Below are positions 22,182-32,164 of a stretch of DNA of 64,000 nucleotides, one piece after another; position 1 is the first letter of the stretch; every line of letters begins with the position of its first letter. Source of the DNA: Plectosphaerella cucumerina. Its lineage: Eukaryota; Ascomycota; Sordariomycetes; Glomerellales; Plectosphaerellaceae. The DNA lies in assembly GCA_020746995.1 (NCBI GenBank), contig JAGPXD010000007.1, positions 1,364,001 to 1,428,000 of the forward strand, in the 5' to 3' direction. Made by a program: the position numbers and the translations under genes. The notes below the pieces were generated by a model. It searched no databases and was not told where the DNA came from. It saw nothing but the letters and a program-made list of their open reading frames with translations.

Positions 22182-22845
22182 AGTGTGGGAAGTAGAGTGA
22201 GGCCATTCAGACGTCGTCACGCAGCTGGATGTCGACAATGACGTCCATCTCCAAAAGTGGATCCTCTCGTCCAAGTCCAAATCCTCGGTTCGTTACACCG
22301 ACGTGCATGATGACCCCGACGTCATCACGTGAGTGGCCTGACTCGGCACCCTCGGAGCTCCGAGCTCAGGCCACGGCGACCGCGCTCTTTGGGCTGTTCG
22401 TCGCCTGATGTTCCGAAAGCCCCCGGCCTTTTCCTTCCTCCCCTCGGCCCTGATCGGGCGACCGTCACCCCACACCCCGCATCAGGGACGGCAATACCCG
22501 CGAGCCCATTGGTGGATTGTGGTCGGGGTCGCGTGTTGGTGGTGCGGCAGTGATGTCGGGGGTGCACGCGCAGTTGCTAATGGGCAGACAGCGGGAGGCA
22601 GCAGACACACCAGACGGACAGACGGGCTGTGCTGGTGCTGTCTGTGCCTTGGCCTGTCCTGCCTGGGTCGGGGGGCGTTGGGGGTTTCATCTTATTTGTA
22701 GCGAGGAGGGGAAGCTCTCTCTGGGCTTGGGCTTTATTGACTCGAGCTCTCGTTTATTTCCTGGGTCTTCTTCCTCTTGCCACATCTCCGAATAGCATCA
22801 TCACCGAAACCATCACCACCACTTCTACCACTTCCACCACCAGAA
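22182..22845. other. Intergenic spacer
   Basis: 664 bases between two plus-strand genes. Open frames such as 22517-22795 are not supported by any motif. The final 100 bases are C/A/T-rich (repeated ACCA/CCAC words) and look like the leader of the gene at 22846. Confidence 0.55.
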
Positions 22846-23242
22846 ATGCCCGCCGCAGCGCCCCGAACTTCCACAACCTCCACCCGCTCGGCCTCCAGGC
22901 CCTTTGCCACCTCGGCAAAGGTCCACCCCAACATCCTGCCTTTCCTCCAGACCCGGCGCTCCGCCGCGCGGTGGTCAGTCCCGCTCCCTCTCTCCCTTCG
23001 TTGAACCTGTTCCTAACCCTTGCTCCCCCAGGCTGCCGCCCATCGTTGGAGTCGCCGCTGCCGCATATGCCGCCAACACATACCGCGAGAGCGCCGCCTT
23101 GCGCCGAGAGGCCGAGATGGAGCGCCAGGCGCACGAGAGGAGACGGATGCAGACGGAACTGATGGAGGCGTATGGAGATGGGGAGAGCCTTGACGCGTTG
23201 GAGCGTGCTGTGGCTGTGTATGAGAGTCAGAAGAGGGGGTGA
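22846..23242 (+). CDS. Small probable mitochondrial membrane protein
   Basis: Two exons, 22846-22973 and 23032-23242, give 112 aa. The 58-nt intron has a GTCAGT donor, a CTAAC branch-like site and a CCCCCAG acceptor. A donor 3 bases earlier is also in phase. The N-terminus (MPAAAPRTSTTSTRSASRPFATSAKVHP) is rich in Ser/Thr/Arg and lacks acidic residues, like a mitochondrial presequence with a FATSA-type processing region. Residues about 44-58 (LPPIVGVAAAAYAAN) form a short hydrophobic segment, followed by a charged helix (RREAEMERQAHERRRMQTELMEAY). An inner-membrane or matrix accessory role is an inference; no family is recognised. Confidence 0.68.
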
Positions 23243-24352
23243 TTACGGGCATGGACATGAGCATTGCATATGGGACGGCGTTTGGGTTGACTTTTGGGCA
23301 TTGGGGATGGAGGAGGCATGGTTGCCGGGCGGGCATTCTGAGATACCAGTACTGAGCCGAGCTGAGGCTCTTTCATGTCATCATCACGTTACAAGACACT
23401 CGTTTTCATCCCCGGGGACTAGCGGGAGGATATTGCCAACATCACCATGACCACATGACAGCCACCAGAGAGCACATCCACCGGCAGACGGAGATGGGTT
23501 TGGTGGTTCCAGCTTAGCGGCACGAAGCCATCACCATCATGACCACGGCAGACAGCACATCCACCGCCACAATCTCGATGGACAACTTCGACATACCAAA
23601 CCACCATCATCATCATCACCTCCCATCGCTCGGCATCTATATCCGCTCTGCCCAGCAACACGACTCATCCAAGACCTCAGTTCCCCGACCACCTCCTCGG
23701 CGTTAACTCCGGAATCCCCTCCCCAACCTCCAACTCCTCACATCAAACTTTCAATTCCAGACATTACACCGGCCTCGACCCATCGCTACAGCGGCCTCGA
23801 CCACCCAGCACGCCGGTCGCATACCCAACACTCTGGACTCGACGGAAACGGCTCAGACACGTGTCTCTCGCCATGCCCGTCCAGCCCAGTCCAAAACTGG
23901 CCGCAAACCGACTCACCCAAGACAAATCCAACCGCTAGACTCAACCCCTTCGCAACCGCACCGAAAATACACACCACGCTGCCCGTCCTCCCTCCTCCGA
24001 GCATGTGCCTCCCCCACCTCCTATCGGCATGTTCGCTCCACGCGTCCAACCCGTCGCCACGGCCGTCTGGAATGAGACACCATGGCCCGCCGGATGGGGA
24101 TCGCCGCTGGCCACCCGCGAAAAGCCCATTCCCATTCCAGACCGTTCAAGCCCCCTTGGCGCTCCCGCCAGCACGCGACAGATTTTCGATTATGTCTCTT
24201 CCTAGCTCCTCCTCGTCGGTATTTGAAAGAGCCGCGATGGCCCCCCTCGGGACAAGCTGAAGGATTGAGAACGACGCAGGTCAACCGTTGCCTCCCTTTC
24301 CTCACTTCTCCTCCCTTTCAACTTCTTCGCGTCACCTCTTCTTCGTGTCAAC
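23243..24352. other. Intergenic spacer with a possible degenerate gene
   Basis: 1.1 kb between the small mitochondrial-type gene and the M43 protease. Repeated CAT/CAC-rich words occur at 23430-23620. The part 23539-24205 has protein-like stretches in changing frames, listed separately. The last 60 bases are a C/T-rich leader. Confidence 0.5.
23539..24205 (+). pseudogene. Possible broken or mis-spliced gene
   Basis: An ATG at 23539 opens a 55-codon frame with a His6 run (IPNHHHHHHLPSLGIYIRSAQ). Splicing GTTAAC (23702) to TTCCAG (23760) would join it to a frame reading HRYSGLDHPARRSHTQHSG. A different frame then reads IGMFAPRVQPVATAVWNETPWPAGW and stops at 24205. Each segment looks more protein-like than random frames nearby, but the last frame change has no evident intron. 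Either a frameshifted gene, a gene with introns I cannot place, or chance in C-rich DNA. No function assigned. Confidence 0.25.
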
Positions 24353-25317
24353 ATGCTCGTCCACTCTTTCACCATCCTCGTCCTTGCGGTGACGCATGCG
24401 CTGGCCGCTGTCGCTGGCAGACCTTTTGGCTGTGGTACGCCTCCTCCCGGCGGCCAGAACCTCGAGATGTCGAGGGTCTTGGTTGCTCAGGAGTCTGCCA
24501 ACCGTGAGGATCCTACCAACAAGACCATCTTTGGGCCGAAAATCACAGTCTCGATCTACTTCCACGTCGTCGCCTCGTCCAAGAAGCTTGTCGACGGCTG
24601 GCTAACCGTAAGACCCCTTCGCCCTTTTCTGATATCCCTCCCTGACGCCCTCATCCCTAGGACGCCATGATCTCCAAGCAATACTCCGTCCTGCGCGCCG
24701 ACTTTGCCCCTCTCAACATCGCCTTCCGCAACGTCAAGGTCACCCGCACCGTCAATGCCCTCTGGGCCCGCGACGGCGACGAGGTCGGCATGAAGACCGC
24801 CCTCCGCCAGGGCACCTACAAAGACCTCAACATCTACATCCTCCCCCGCCTCGTCGGCGACTCGCTCGGTTACGCTACCTTCCCTGTCATTACCGCGCTC
24901 AAGGGCTCCGCCCCCTTCAACCGCGACGGCGTCTCCATCAACAGCCAGACCGTCCCCGGCGGCTCCATCCAGCGCTTCAACCTCGGCCGTACCCTAACCC
25001 ACGAGGTCGGCCACTGGTTCGGCCTCTACCACACGTTCGAGGGCGGCTGCGGCGAGACGGGAGATATGGTCGCCGATACGCCTTCGCAGGCGAGCCCGTC
25101 ATCGGGATGCCCCAAGGGCAGGGACTCGTGCCCGAACCTGCCGGGAAAGGACCCGATTAACAACTACATGGATTACTCGGATGAGTGAGTTGCCTTTTGC
25201 TTCCAATTGGTTTTTGAGATCTTGCTAACATGACGCAGCGCTTGCTACACTGGCTTCACCGTCGGCCAGAGGGTGCGGATGGCCGGCTTCTGGCACAACT
25301 GGCGCGGCAAGGCGTAG
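24353..25317 (+). CDS. Secreted M43-family zinc metalloprotease
   Basis: Three exons, 24353-24607, 24661-25184 and 25239-25317, give 285 aa; introns are 53 and 54 nt with GTAAGA and GTGAGT donors. The signal peptide is MLVHSFTILVLAVTHALAAVAG. The zinc site HEVGHWFGLYH gives His199, His203 and His209 with catalytic Glu200. The Met-turn is in NNYMDYSDD, whose final codons are split by intron 2. The C-terminal YTGFTVGQRVRMAGFWHNWRG is characteristic of the fungal M43B (pappalysin-like/cytophagalysin) group. These enzymes are extracellular endopeptidases, in some pathogens acting on host or surface proteins. Cysteine-rich loops (GGCGE...GCPKGRDSCP) fit disulfide bonds. It is convergent with the tyrosinase gene 253 bases away. 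Confidence 0.93.
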
Positions 25318-25570
25318 AAAGACGAACACGAATGATGCTGGCATCTGGTTTTCTTTTGTCATACACATGTACCTGTACTCATTGATATCCGAACATACAA
25401 GACTGTTAGATTTCTTCAACCACGCTGAGGCGGCCTCACTGATGCCAACTGGACAGCTTGCAAGATTCCAGGAGATAACGACACGAGTAAGCACAGCACA
25501 ACAGCAGGCGAATTCAGATCCAGACATATAAGTCCTATTAAGTCTATGTATAACACCAATTGCCACTCCC

Positions 25571-26847
25571 CTACAGGTAAGCGTAGCACAGAGGTCCGTT
25601 GACGCTGCTGAGCAGGTCCCTGATCGGGGTGGCCGGGCCAAACGCGTACTCAAGGTCAATGAGGTCATCGAGCGTACCGTTGGCGCTGGGAGGCTGGTTC
25701 AGGAACGTCCTGGTACCATCGATGGCCTTGTCCGAGGCGGCGCGCTCCGAGGGCTTGAGCATCTGCCACATCCACCAGACGCGGTCAATCATGGAGTGGT
25801 GCAGGTAGAAGACGGGGTCGCCGGGAGAGACGAAGACGTCGCGGCCCGGGTCGCCGCCGAGGGAGTAGTGGCCGCCGCCGTGGATGCCGATGCGGCCGCT
25901 GCCGGGGACGCCCTGCATCTGCATCTGGAAGTCCATGACGTTGGTGGGCTGGATGATGTTGAGGAGGATCTCGAGCGTGTTGGAGTATTCCTGGTTGACG
26001 GCGTCGGTGAGGTCGCGCTTCAGGCAGCGGGGGTTGTAGGCAAAGGGGCCGGCGGGATTGGCGTCGACGAGGCCGCCGGGGAGGTCGAGGGCGGCGGGGC
26101 CGAGGTTGACGGTCATGTTGCTGAAGGGGCCCGAGGTGACGCAGCCTCCGCCCGAGCCGACGGGGAGGTAGATGGGGTCGAGTCCTTGGCTGGCACCAAG
26201 CATGATCTGGTCGGCCTTGCCGGGGAGGGGGGCGCCGTCGCCCGACATGGAGGTCGCGCTGCCGTCGAATATAGGGGAGTTCTTCAGGCCCGTGATGGCA
26301 GTGAAGCCCCAGTTCCAGTAAGGCTGAGCGCCGGTGTAGCCGCACTCCTCGCGGAGGGCCGTCTCGTAGGCCCAGGTGAACCAGCGGTGCCACGAGAGGA
26401 AGTTGGCCGTGTAGTGGATCTCGAGCGTCTGCTTGATGTGGACGACGACAAAGTCGTCGTACCGGCTCTTGGCGCCGGGGGCCTCGCCCGAGGGATACTT
26501 CGAGGGCTTGGACTGGAGGCACTTGACGGCGTTGATGTAGGCGAGACGCTCGCGCTTGGAGAGGGAGCCCCTGGGAAAGTCAGTCTCTGTCTGCAGTGAA
26601 AAGAGGCACGGGAAACTCACCACTCGCGGCGGATGCGCATGTTGGAGAGGGTGCATCCATCGCGGGCCTCAATCTCGCCGCTGGTGACGACCTCCTCGGT
26701 CTTCTCAAACGCAGCCTTGGCGAGCTCCTCGAGCTGCTTGGCCGCATCGGTCTCCTCGGCAGTCTGCCTTGTGGACAGGCGGGGTCCGAGAGCCATGACC
26801 GACGAAGCGGCCTGGAGGCCGACGGCCAGGATGAGGGAAGCACGCAT
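25571..26847 (-). CDS. Secreted tyrosinase-type copper oxidase
   Basis: Two exons, 26847-26621 and 26570-25571, give 408 aa. The 50-nt intron has a GTGAGT donor and a TTCCCAG acceptor, splitting a Trp codon. The signal peptide is MRASLILAVGLQAASSVMA. The CuA region has His120, His128 and His137 (HIKQTLEIHYTANFLSWHRWF), then AYETALREECGYTGAQPYWNW. The CuB region has His306, His310 and His333/334 (GIHGGGHYS ... FYLHHSMIDRVWWMW). This is the short, secreted class without the long C-terminal cap domain of the intracellular tyrosinases. It oxidises phenols to quinones; roles in melanin, detoxification or metabolite tailoring are inferences. Confidence 0.93.
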
Positions 26848-28976
26848 GGTGTGTGGATGAGGCGGGAAGATAGGGGACTTGGGAGGAAGGGGGAAGGAGG
26901 GATCCGTGGGTTGAGAGCGAGTGAGCGGGATGGAGAGCCAGAACAGAAAAGATCTTCCCGGCGCGGAAACGAAGCCCGTTAAGAAGGCTTCGTCAACTCG
27001 GCCGTCGGGGCCTTGTCGTTCTCTCCCTTTTTCCCGCCGTTAGTTGCCGGTGTCTTGGTAGCCGAAAGCGATGCATATCGCGGCCAAGGCCCCCCGGAGA
27101 TGCCCACGTGCATTCGCGTCGAAATTGTTCAAGCAACCACCCTGTACCCCCTGGTCGGTGGACCGGTCCACGGCGATATTGACGAGGCGGCCACCGGGTG
27201 GTGTTTCATTGCAACACTGGCGGAGCCTTGGGCCCTGGCCGTGAGGGGGGGCAAGTGATGACCACTATCAGGGTCAGGGACGGGCTAGCACTAGCAGTAG
27301 CCTGGATGCGGGCCGATGTTGGTTCGACGAGGCTTCGTTCGCAGCTCCATATCTGATGCACCGATGTCCCGCCCGGCCGCATATTCGCCACGGGGCACAT
27401 CTACCGGTTCCCCTGCGGCGCCGTGCGATGTCACCCTCGGCCGGGAAAGGGCCTGTTCTCGTATGTCCTCCCCGACTCAAGGGAGGACGACCGTTGTAAC
27501 GACAAAAACAGGATCTTGGAAGCATTGCGTACATAGGGCTTACTGCGGGAAATCCGTCGGTTGGTAGGTCGGTATACTCGTACAAGACACGGCGCACGGT
27601 TGCCGGTGGACCCCTGGACCGGTACCCCGGTGAACGTCCGCCAAGACGGGGCAACCGGGCCTCGGCGGGCTCCTCTTTCTTCATGCCCTCCCTTTCCACC
27701 TGCAGGCTGCATGGTGAGGCTCGACCGGGGGGACAAGTCGCAACGGTTGGTGATGGGATGATTCTTTTCCACGTGGAAGAGGTTCCTCGCGGATAGAGCA
27801 GGGGGGTGAAGATGTCGCGGCCTGGGCTTTAGCCTTTTTGCCATGCAGAAGGCAGGGGTTGTGCCGAGGGATGCCGACCCCTGGTGAAGAGCCAAGGAGC
27901 ATGCGGCACCGTGCGTGAGCTGATGTTGGAGCGGATGGCCGGAGTGTTTCTGGCTGAGCTCCATCGGTAGAAGTGGCAGACTGAAAGTAGCTTTTCAGAT
28001 GGAGAGGGCGGGCCGGATGCTTGGCCGTTTAGTCTTCAGATGATGTGCGCGGTTATCGGGGTGGGAAGTTGGGATATCCCGGGCAACACACATCAGTCTA
28101 GAGAGTCATGGATATTGAGGTCACGACTCAAGAAGAGATGTCTTTTCCTCTATCGCACCATCATCTAGTCATGTGATGGCACACAGTTGTCAATATCTGG
28201 CGGAATATTCTCCGACGAGGTCCACGGCCATGGGCTGCGCGTCCTTGGCTGCAGCTTCTCTCACCTGAGTCCAGCATGCAGAATCTCCTCCGCCCCTGGA
28301 CATATCGTACCCACCCCGTCGGCAATGTCGCCCTGACACTCCGAGGACCACGACTGCCGGTTCTTCACCTGCCCAAAGGGGACCGCAGGCCCCGCGTGGT
28401 CATGCTGACCCTGCGGGCATGGCCGAGAAGAAAACGAGGGGTCCGTGGGACGAAAAGGGGGGGGGGGGGAGGGTGAGAAGACCACTCCCCTGGCCAACAT
28501 GTGTTCAGGGCAACATGTCCGATTCCGACCTGGCCGAGATAGAGCCTCTCCTCCGCCGAGACGATAGATTGCTGCAAGGGATGTGACACGCAGGTGGCGT
28601 ATTGGCCCTCGATCATCCCCTCTTTCTCTCGCCGCGTCCCCTGATGGAACCGTTGCATGCAACCGTACCTGAGTCGTCGCTCGGCCCTCCTCCTCCGCCC
28701 CGGCTCCGAGTGGCAGGGTCACACATGCGACGTTAAATGCCCAGTAGGGAAAAGAGGAGAGGGGGGCTACGCCGAAAGGGAGAGAGAGACGAACTCGCTC
28801 GTGCTGTGGGAGACAGGTGCTTGTTTTTGTTTGACAGGCGTTCGTCTGTATATGACCCCTATTGTCTGTTCCCTGCTGATCCCCCCTCCCTCCCTGTCGA
28901 GGCCATCATCTCGTCTTTCCTTCTTTTCAATCCGTGCGAGACTCGATCACAGTAAGCCATTGCTAAGGAGAACGTC
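26848..28976. other. Divergent intergenic region
   Basis: 2.1 kb between tyrosinase (minus) and the Pth11-like gene (plus). A 177-codon minus frame at 27431-27964 shows no family or splice support. A G13 run lies at 28457-28469. It probably contains both promoters. Confidence 0.55.
28457..28469. repeat. G13 mononucleotide run
   Basis: Thirteen consecutive G on the plus strand, preceded by AAAA. Its length is likely to vary or be mis-assembled. Confidence 0.85.
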
Positions 28977-30320
28977 ATGGCTGACCCGTTGCTTGGTGGT
29001 CCGCCTCCTCTGGTGTCTGCGCCGGAGGACAATGAGGGTTCGAGGATCCTCACGGCTACGATCGCCACCACGGCGCTTGCCTTCATTACGGTGGTGATGA
29101 GGCTGTTTGTGCGGCTGGGCATGATCCGCAACTTTGGATGGGATGTAAGTACTCGAGCTTTCACTTCTTGTTGACGATGGCTGACGTTGAGCAGGACGCC
29201 ACGGTGACATTCGCCATGGCCCTCTCCCTCACCGGTCAGGGCTTCGTCGCAGGCTCGGTGGTCTATGGCGCCGGCAGACACGTCGGCGACATCGACCCGG
29301 ACATCTACTCCAAAGGCATGAAGCTCAACTTCATTACCCAGCCCATCTATCTCTGGGTCATCTGCATTGTCAAGCTATCCATCGGCTTCTCCCTGCTTCG
29401 CATCGCCTCGACACGCTACTGGAAGATCGCCATCTGGTCCGTAATGGGCTTCATGGCATTTTACACCCTTGGCTGCTTCTTCGTAGGTCCCTGTCATACA
29501 CCTTTCACGGCATTAGCTAACCCTCCAGACCATCATGTTCCAGTGCAAAGACATCCGCGCCCTCTGGGATAACGACGTCCCCCGCCAGTGCTGGGACATG
29601 CCTGTCCTCCAGTCCCTCTCCTACACCAACATCGCCTTCAACATCACCACCGACATGCTCTTCGCCCTCGTCATTCCCATCCCCATGCTCTGGAAACTCC
29701 GCGTCCCCGCCCGCACCCGCGCCGCCCTCGTCTGCGTCCTCGCCCTAGGCCTCTTCGCCTGCGTCGCCGCCCTCGTAAAGGTCACCTACATCGTCAACTA
29801 CGGCAAAGTCGGCGACTTCCTCTGGGACTCGCGCGATATCACAATCTGGACCGTCACGGAAAGCAACGTCGGCATCGTCGCGGGTAGCATCCCTCCCTTA
29901 AGGCCGCTGCTCAAGAACGTCTTTGGCGGTGTCTACGGTTACGGCACCGGCTCGAAGAAAACATCGGGCGCGCCGGGGTACTATGCCAAGGGCAGCAGGG
30001 CTGGTGGTGCGGGAAAGGACTGGCAGGCTCTGTCGAGCGCGCAGCGGGCGAACGGCAAGCGCGTACAGGGCGAGTATGACATTGGCGATGACTCGAGCAG
30101 CGAGAGGGCTATTAACACGGCGACTGGTGGCGGTGAGGCGTTCGAGATGGGGTTCAGACGGAGTCCCTCGGCGGCGGTCAGGACGGTCATCACGTCGCAG
30201 GCTAATGTAAGCGATGAGAGCCTGGATAAGGCGATGATGGCGACGACGGGGCTGGCGGTGGGAGGTATCACGAAGATCACGGAGACTACTGTGGCCGTGA
30301 CGGAGCAGCGGCGGGAGTGA
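28977..30320 (+). CDS. Pth11/rhodopsin-type seven-helix integral membrane protein
   Basis: Three exons, 28977-29144, 29195-29482 and 29529-30320, give 415 aa. Introns of 50 and 46 nt have GTAAGT and GTAGGT donors, all in phase 0. About seven hydrophobic segments are visible: ILTATIATTALAFITVVMRLFV, TVTFAMALSLTGQGFVAGSVV, LWVICIVKLSIGFSLLRIA, IAIWSVMGFMAFYTLGCFF, IAFNITTDMLFALVIPIPMLW, AALVCVLALGLFACVAALVK and a final one near the ITIWTVTESNVGIVAGSIP motif. That motif, the QPIYLWVICIVKLSIGFSLLRI stretch and CKDIRALWD are hallmarks of the fungal rhodopsin-domain/Pth11-like family. There is no N-terminal CFEM domain. The roughly 130-residue cytosolic tail is Ser/Gly-rich. Such proteins are candidate G-protein-coupled receptors for surface or nutrient cues; the ligand is unknown. 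Confidence 0.9.
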
Positions 30321-30439
30321 CCACTCTTATGAGAGAGTGAGAGTATTGCTGCGCGTATGTTGTTGTAATCAGATCATATTCCTTTGTAGCCATTCATCAT
30401 GATACCATATCGAAATTCCTTGCAGATTTGCCGTGTGGC

Positions 30440-32164
30440 CTACCACCATGAATCCCAATTAGGATCATGGCAGACATCCCCCTTACCATCGCGAGCATCC
30501 TCGTCGCCGTTCCAGCGACCGCCGCCATAGGGCGAACTGACGATGAAACCGCCCGAAATGTCGGCCCACTCGGCCAACCCGTGAACCCTATCAGGCATAC
30601 GCGTCATGCGGCGGGCGTCGCAGGGAGGATCGCCCTCGTCCTTGGGAGTGCCATCGTCGCGGAGGGTGCTGCAGCGGAACCAGGCGCGGCGGCCGTCGAG
30701 CCAGTACCTCCCGTCGCCGAGCTTGCGGGTGTAAGACCTGGACCAGTCACCGACGCGGAATTGCACCGTCTCGAGAGGGGTGCCCTTCTTGGCCGCCTTG
30801 AGGATTTCGTAGAGCTCGGTAGCCGACTCGGTTAGCAGGACTGGCGCGGCGTACTTGGGGGTCTTGCGGTGGGGGCGTTGTTGGTCGCCATAGAGCTGGT
30901 AGTCATGCCTGGGAGGGGGTGAGTTTTCGTGAGTGTTGGCCGCCCAGACGTCCTGCTCCCGATCCTCGCCCATCAGGGTGCTTTCGGGGCTGTTGTCGGG
31001 GCCCCAGCGGTCGTTGTCGACGTTGTAGTAGGACCAAGGGTCGGTCTCTTCGGGGATGTTGGAGAGGGGGATGTAGATGGTGAGGCTGGTCAGGTTGGGC
31101 ATGCTTTCAGCGATAGCCTTGAGGTGGGCGGTGGGCCAGGCTGTGCCGTTGCGGTCGAGATCGACGGTGAGGGATGTCAGGCCAGGGACACGTTCACCGA
31201 TGGTGCGTAGGGAGCTTGGGGAGAAGAAGGTGCGGTAGGTGGTGAAAGTCTCGTCGGTGCGCCACTGCAGATGCTCGAGACTAGAGCCGTGGCGGTCGAG
31301 GACGGTGGTCAGGGTCTCGCGGCTGGTGTCGTTGCCGTTGAGCCAGGTCAGGTTGGTGAGGGAGGAGGAGCGTAGGGAGTGAATGAAGGACGGAACAGGG
31401 TTGCAGTTGTTGTCTAAGTCTTCGTCGGGGGAAGAGCCGTCGTCAGATGGGTCGGGGTAGGCCCAGACGTCACGGCGGCAGGTGCTGAGGTCGCCCCAGA
31501 TAGTGAGGGTCTCGAGGTTGGGCAGGGCGCGGGCGAGGCGGGTGAGATCAGGGCGGTCACCCTTGCTCGACATGAGGGACTTGATGCCAAGGGTGTGTAT
31601 GCGGGAAGTATTCAGGGCACCGAGAAGCAGGGCGATGTTGTCGATCCGGAGCTGGTCCTCAGAGAGACCGGACAGACGGCGCCATTCAGTCCAGTACTTG
31701 AAGCGCCACCTCCATGCGGCGAGCCAGTCCCCGAGAGTCCGATACTCGCCGTTGGGGTGTTTGCGGCCGATGAGGAAGCCGGGAAGGATACCTTCATCGA
31801 GATACTCGCCGATGCTGCGACGGGCGTTGGAGCCCCAGGCGTAGGTCTCGAGCTCGAGGACCTCGGGGGCGGATTTGTACCGGTGCCGGTCGGAGGTTGC
31901 GGCGTCGGGATGAATGGGGAGCCACCAGATCTCGGGGCCCATGCAGCCGAAGCCTCCTAGGCGCAGCTGGACCGACTGAACGGAGGGGCAGATGGAGAGG
32001 GCGCGATGAACCTCGGCAAGGGATTTGAAGGGCTCGTCGGGGGCATCGGTGACGGTGCTGCGGAGGTGCTCGGGGCATGGCTGGCCGGGGCCAAGAGAAG
32101 GGTCGGCGGACACGGCGGCGGAGCCGGCGGCGACGGCCAAGGTGAGAGCCTTGGGGAGGCGCAT
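30440..32164 (-). CDS. Secreted LRR-like protein
   Basis: Single exon, 574 aa, starting at the first true ATG (32164). That start gives a signal peptide (MRLPKALTLAVAAGSAAVSA). The body has irregular leucine-rich units as in fungal F-box/LRR proteins (IHTLGIKSLM; LARALPNLETLTIWGDL; SSLTNLTWLNGN; MPNLTSLTIYIP). No F-box is seen. Several N-glycosylation sequons (NTS, NLT, NDT, NGT) and about eight cysteines fit passage through the secretory pathway. It is convergent with the receptor gene (119 bases apart) and divergent from the DHA2 transporter. Function is unknown; an extracellular binding or effector-like role is a guess. Confidence 0.82.
   Translation of the reverse strand: MRLPKALTLAVAAGSAAVSADPSLGPGQPCPEHLRSTVTDAPDEPFKSLAEVHRALSICPSVQSVQLRLGGFGCMGPEIWWLPIHPDAATSDRHRYKSAPEVLELETYAWGSNARRSIGEYLDEGILPGFLIGRKHPNGEYRTLGDWLAAWRWRFKYWTEWRRLSGLSEDQLRIDNIALLLGALNTSRIHTLGIKSLMSSKGDRPDLTRLARALPNLETLTIWGDLSTCRRDVWAYPDPSDDGSSPDEDLDNNCNPVPSFIHSLRSSSLTNLTWLNGNDTSRETLTTVLDRHGSSLEHLQWRTDETFTTYRTFFSPSSLRTIGERVPGLTSLTVDLDRNGTAWPTAHLKAIAESMPNLTSLTIYIPLSNIPEETDPWSYYNVDNDRWGPDNSPESTLMGEDREQDVWAANTHENSPPPRHDYQLYGDQQRPHRKTPKYAAPVLLTESATELYEILKAAKKGTPLETVQFRVGDWSRSYTRKLGDGRYWLDGRRAWFRCSTLRDDGTPKDEGDPPCDARRMTRMPDRVHGLAEWADISGGFIVSSPYGGGRWNGDEDARDGKGDVCHDPNWDSWW

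Noticed and set aside
21315..22280. 321-codon minus-strand frame opposite the unknown-family gene
   Set aside because: His/Arg/Leu/Pro-rich shadow of the sense coding sequence.
25796..26599. 267-codon plus-strand frame opposite the tyrosinase
   Set aside because: Antisense shadow of the tyrosinase exon, which has all six copper-binding histidines.
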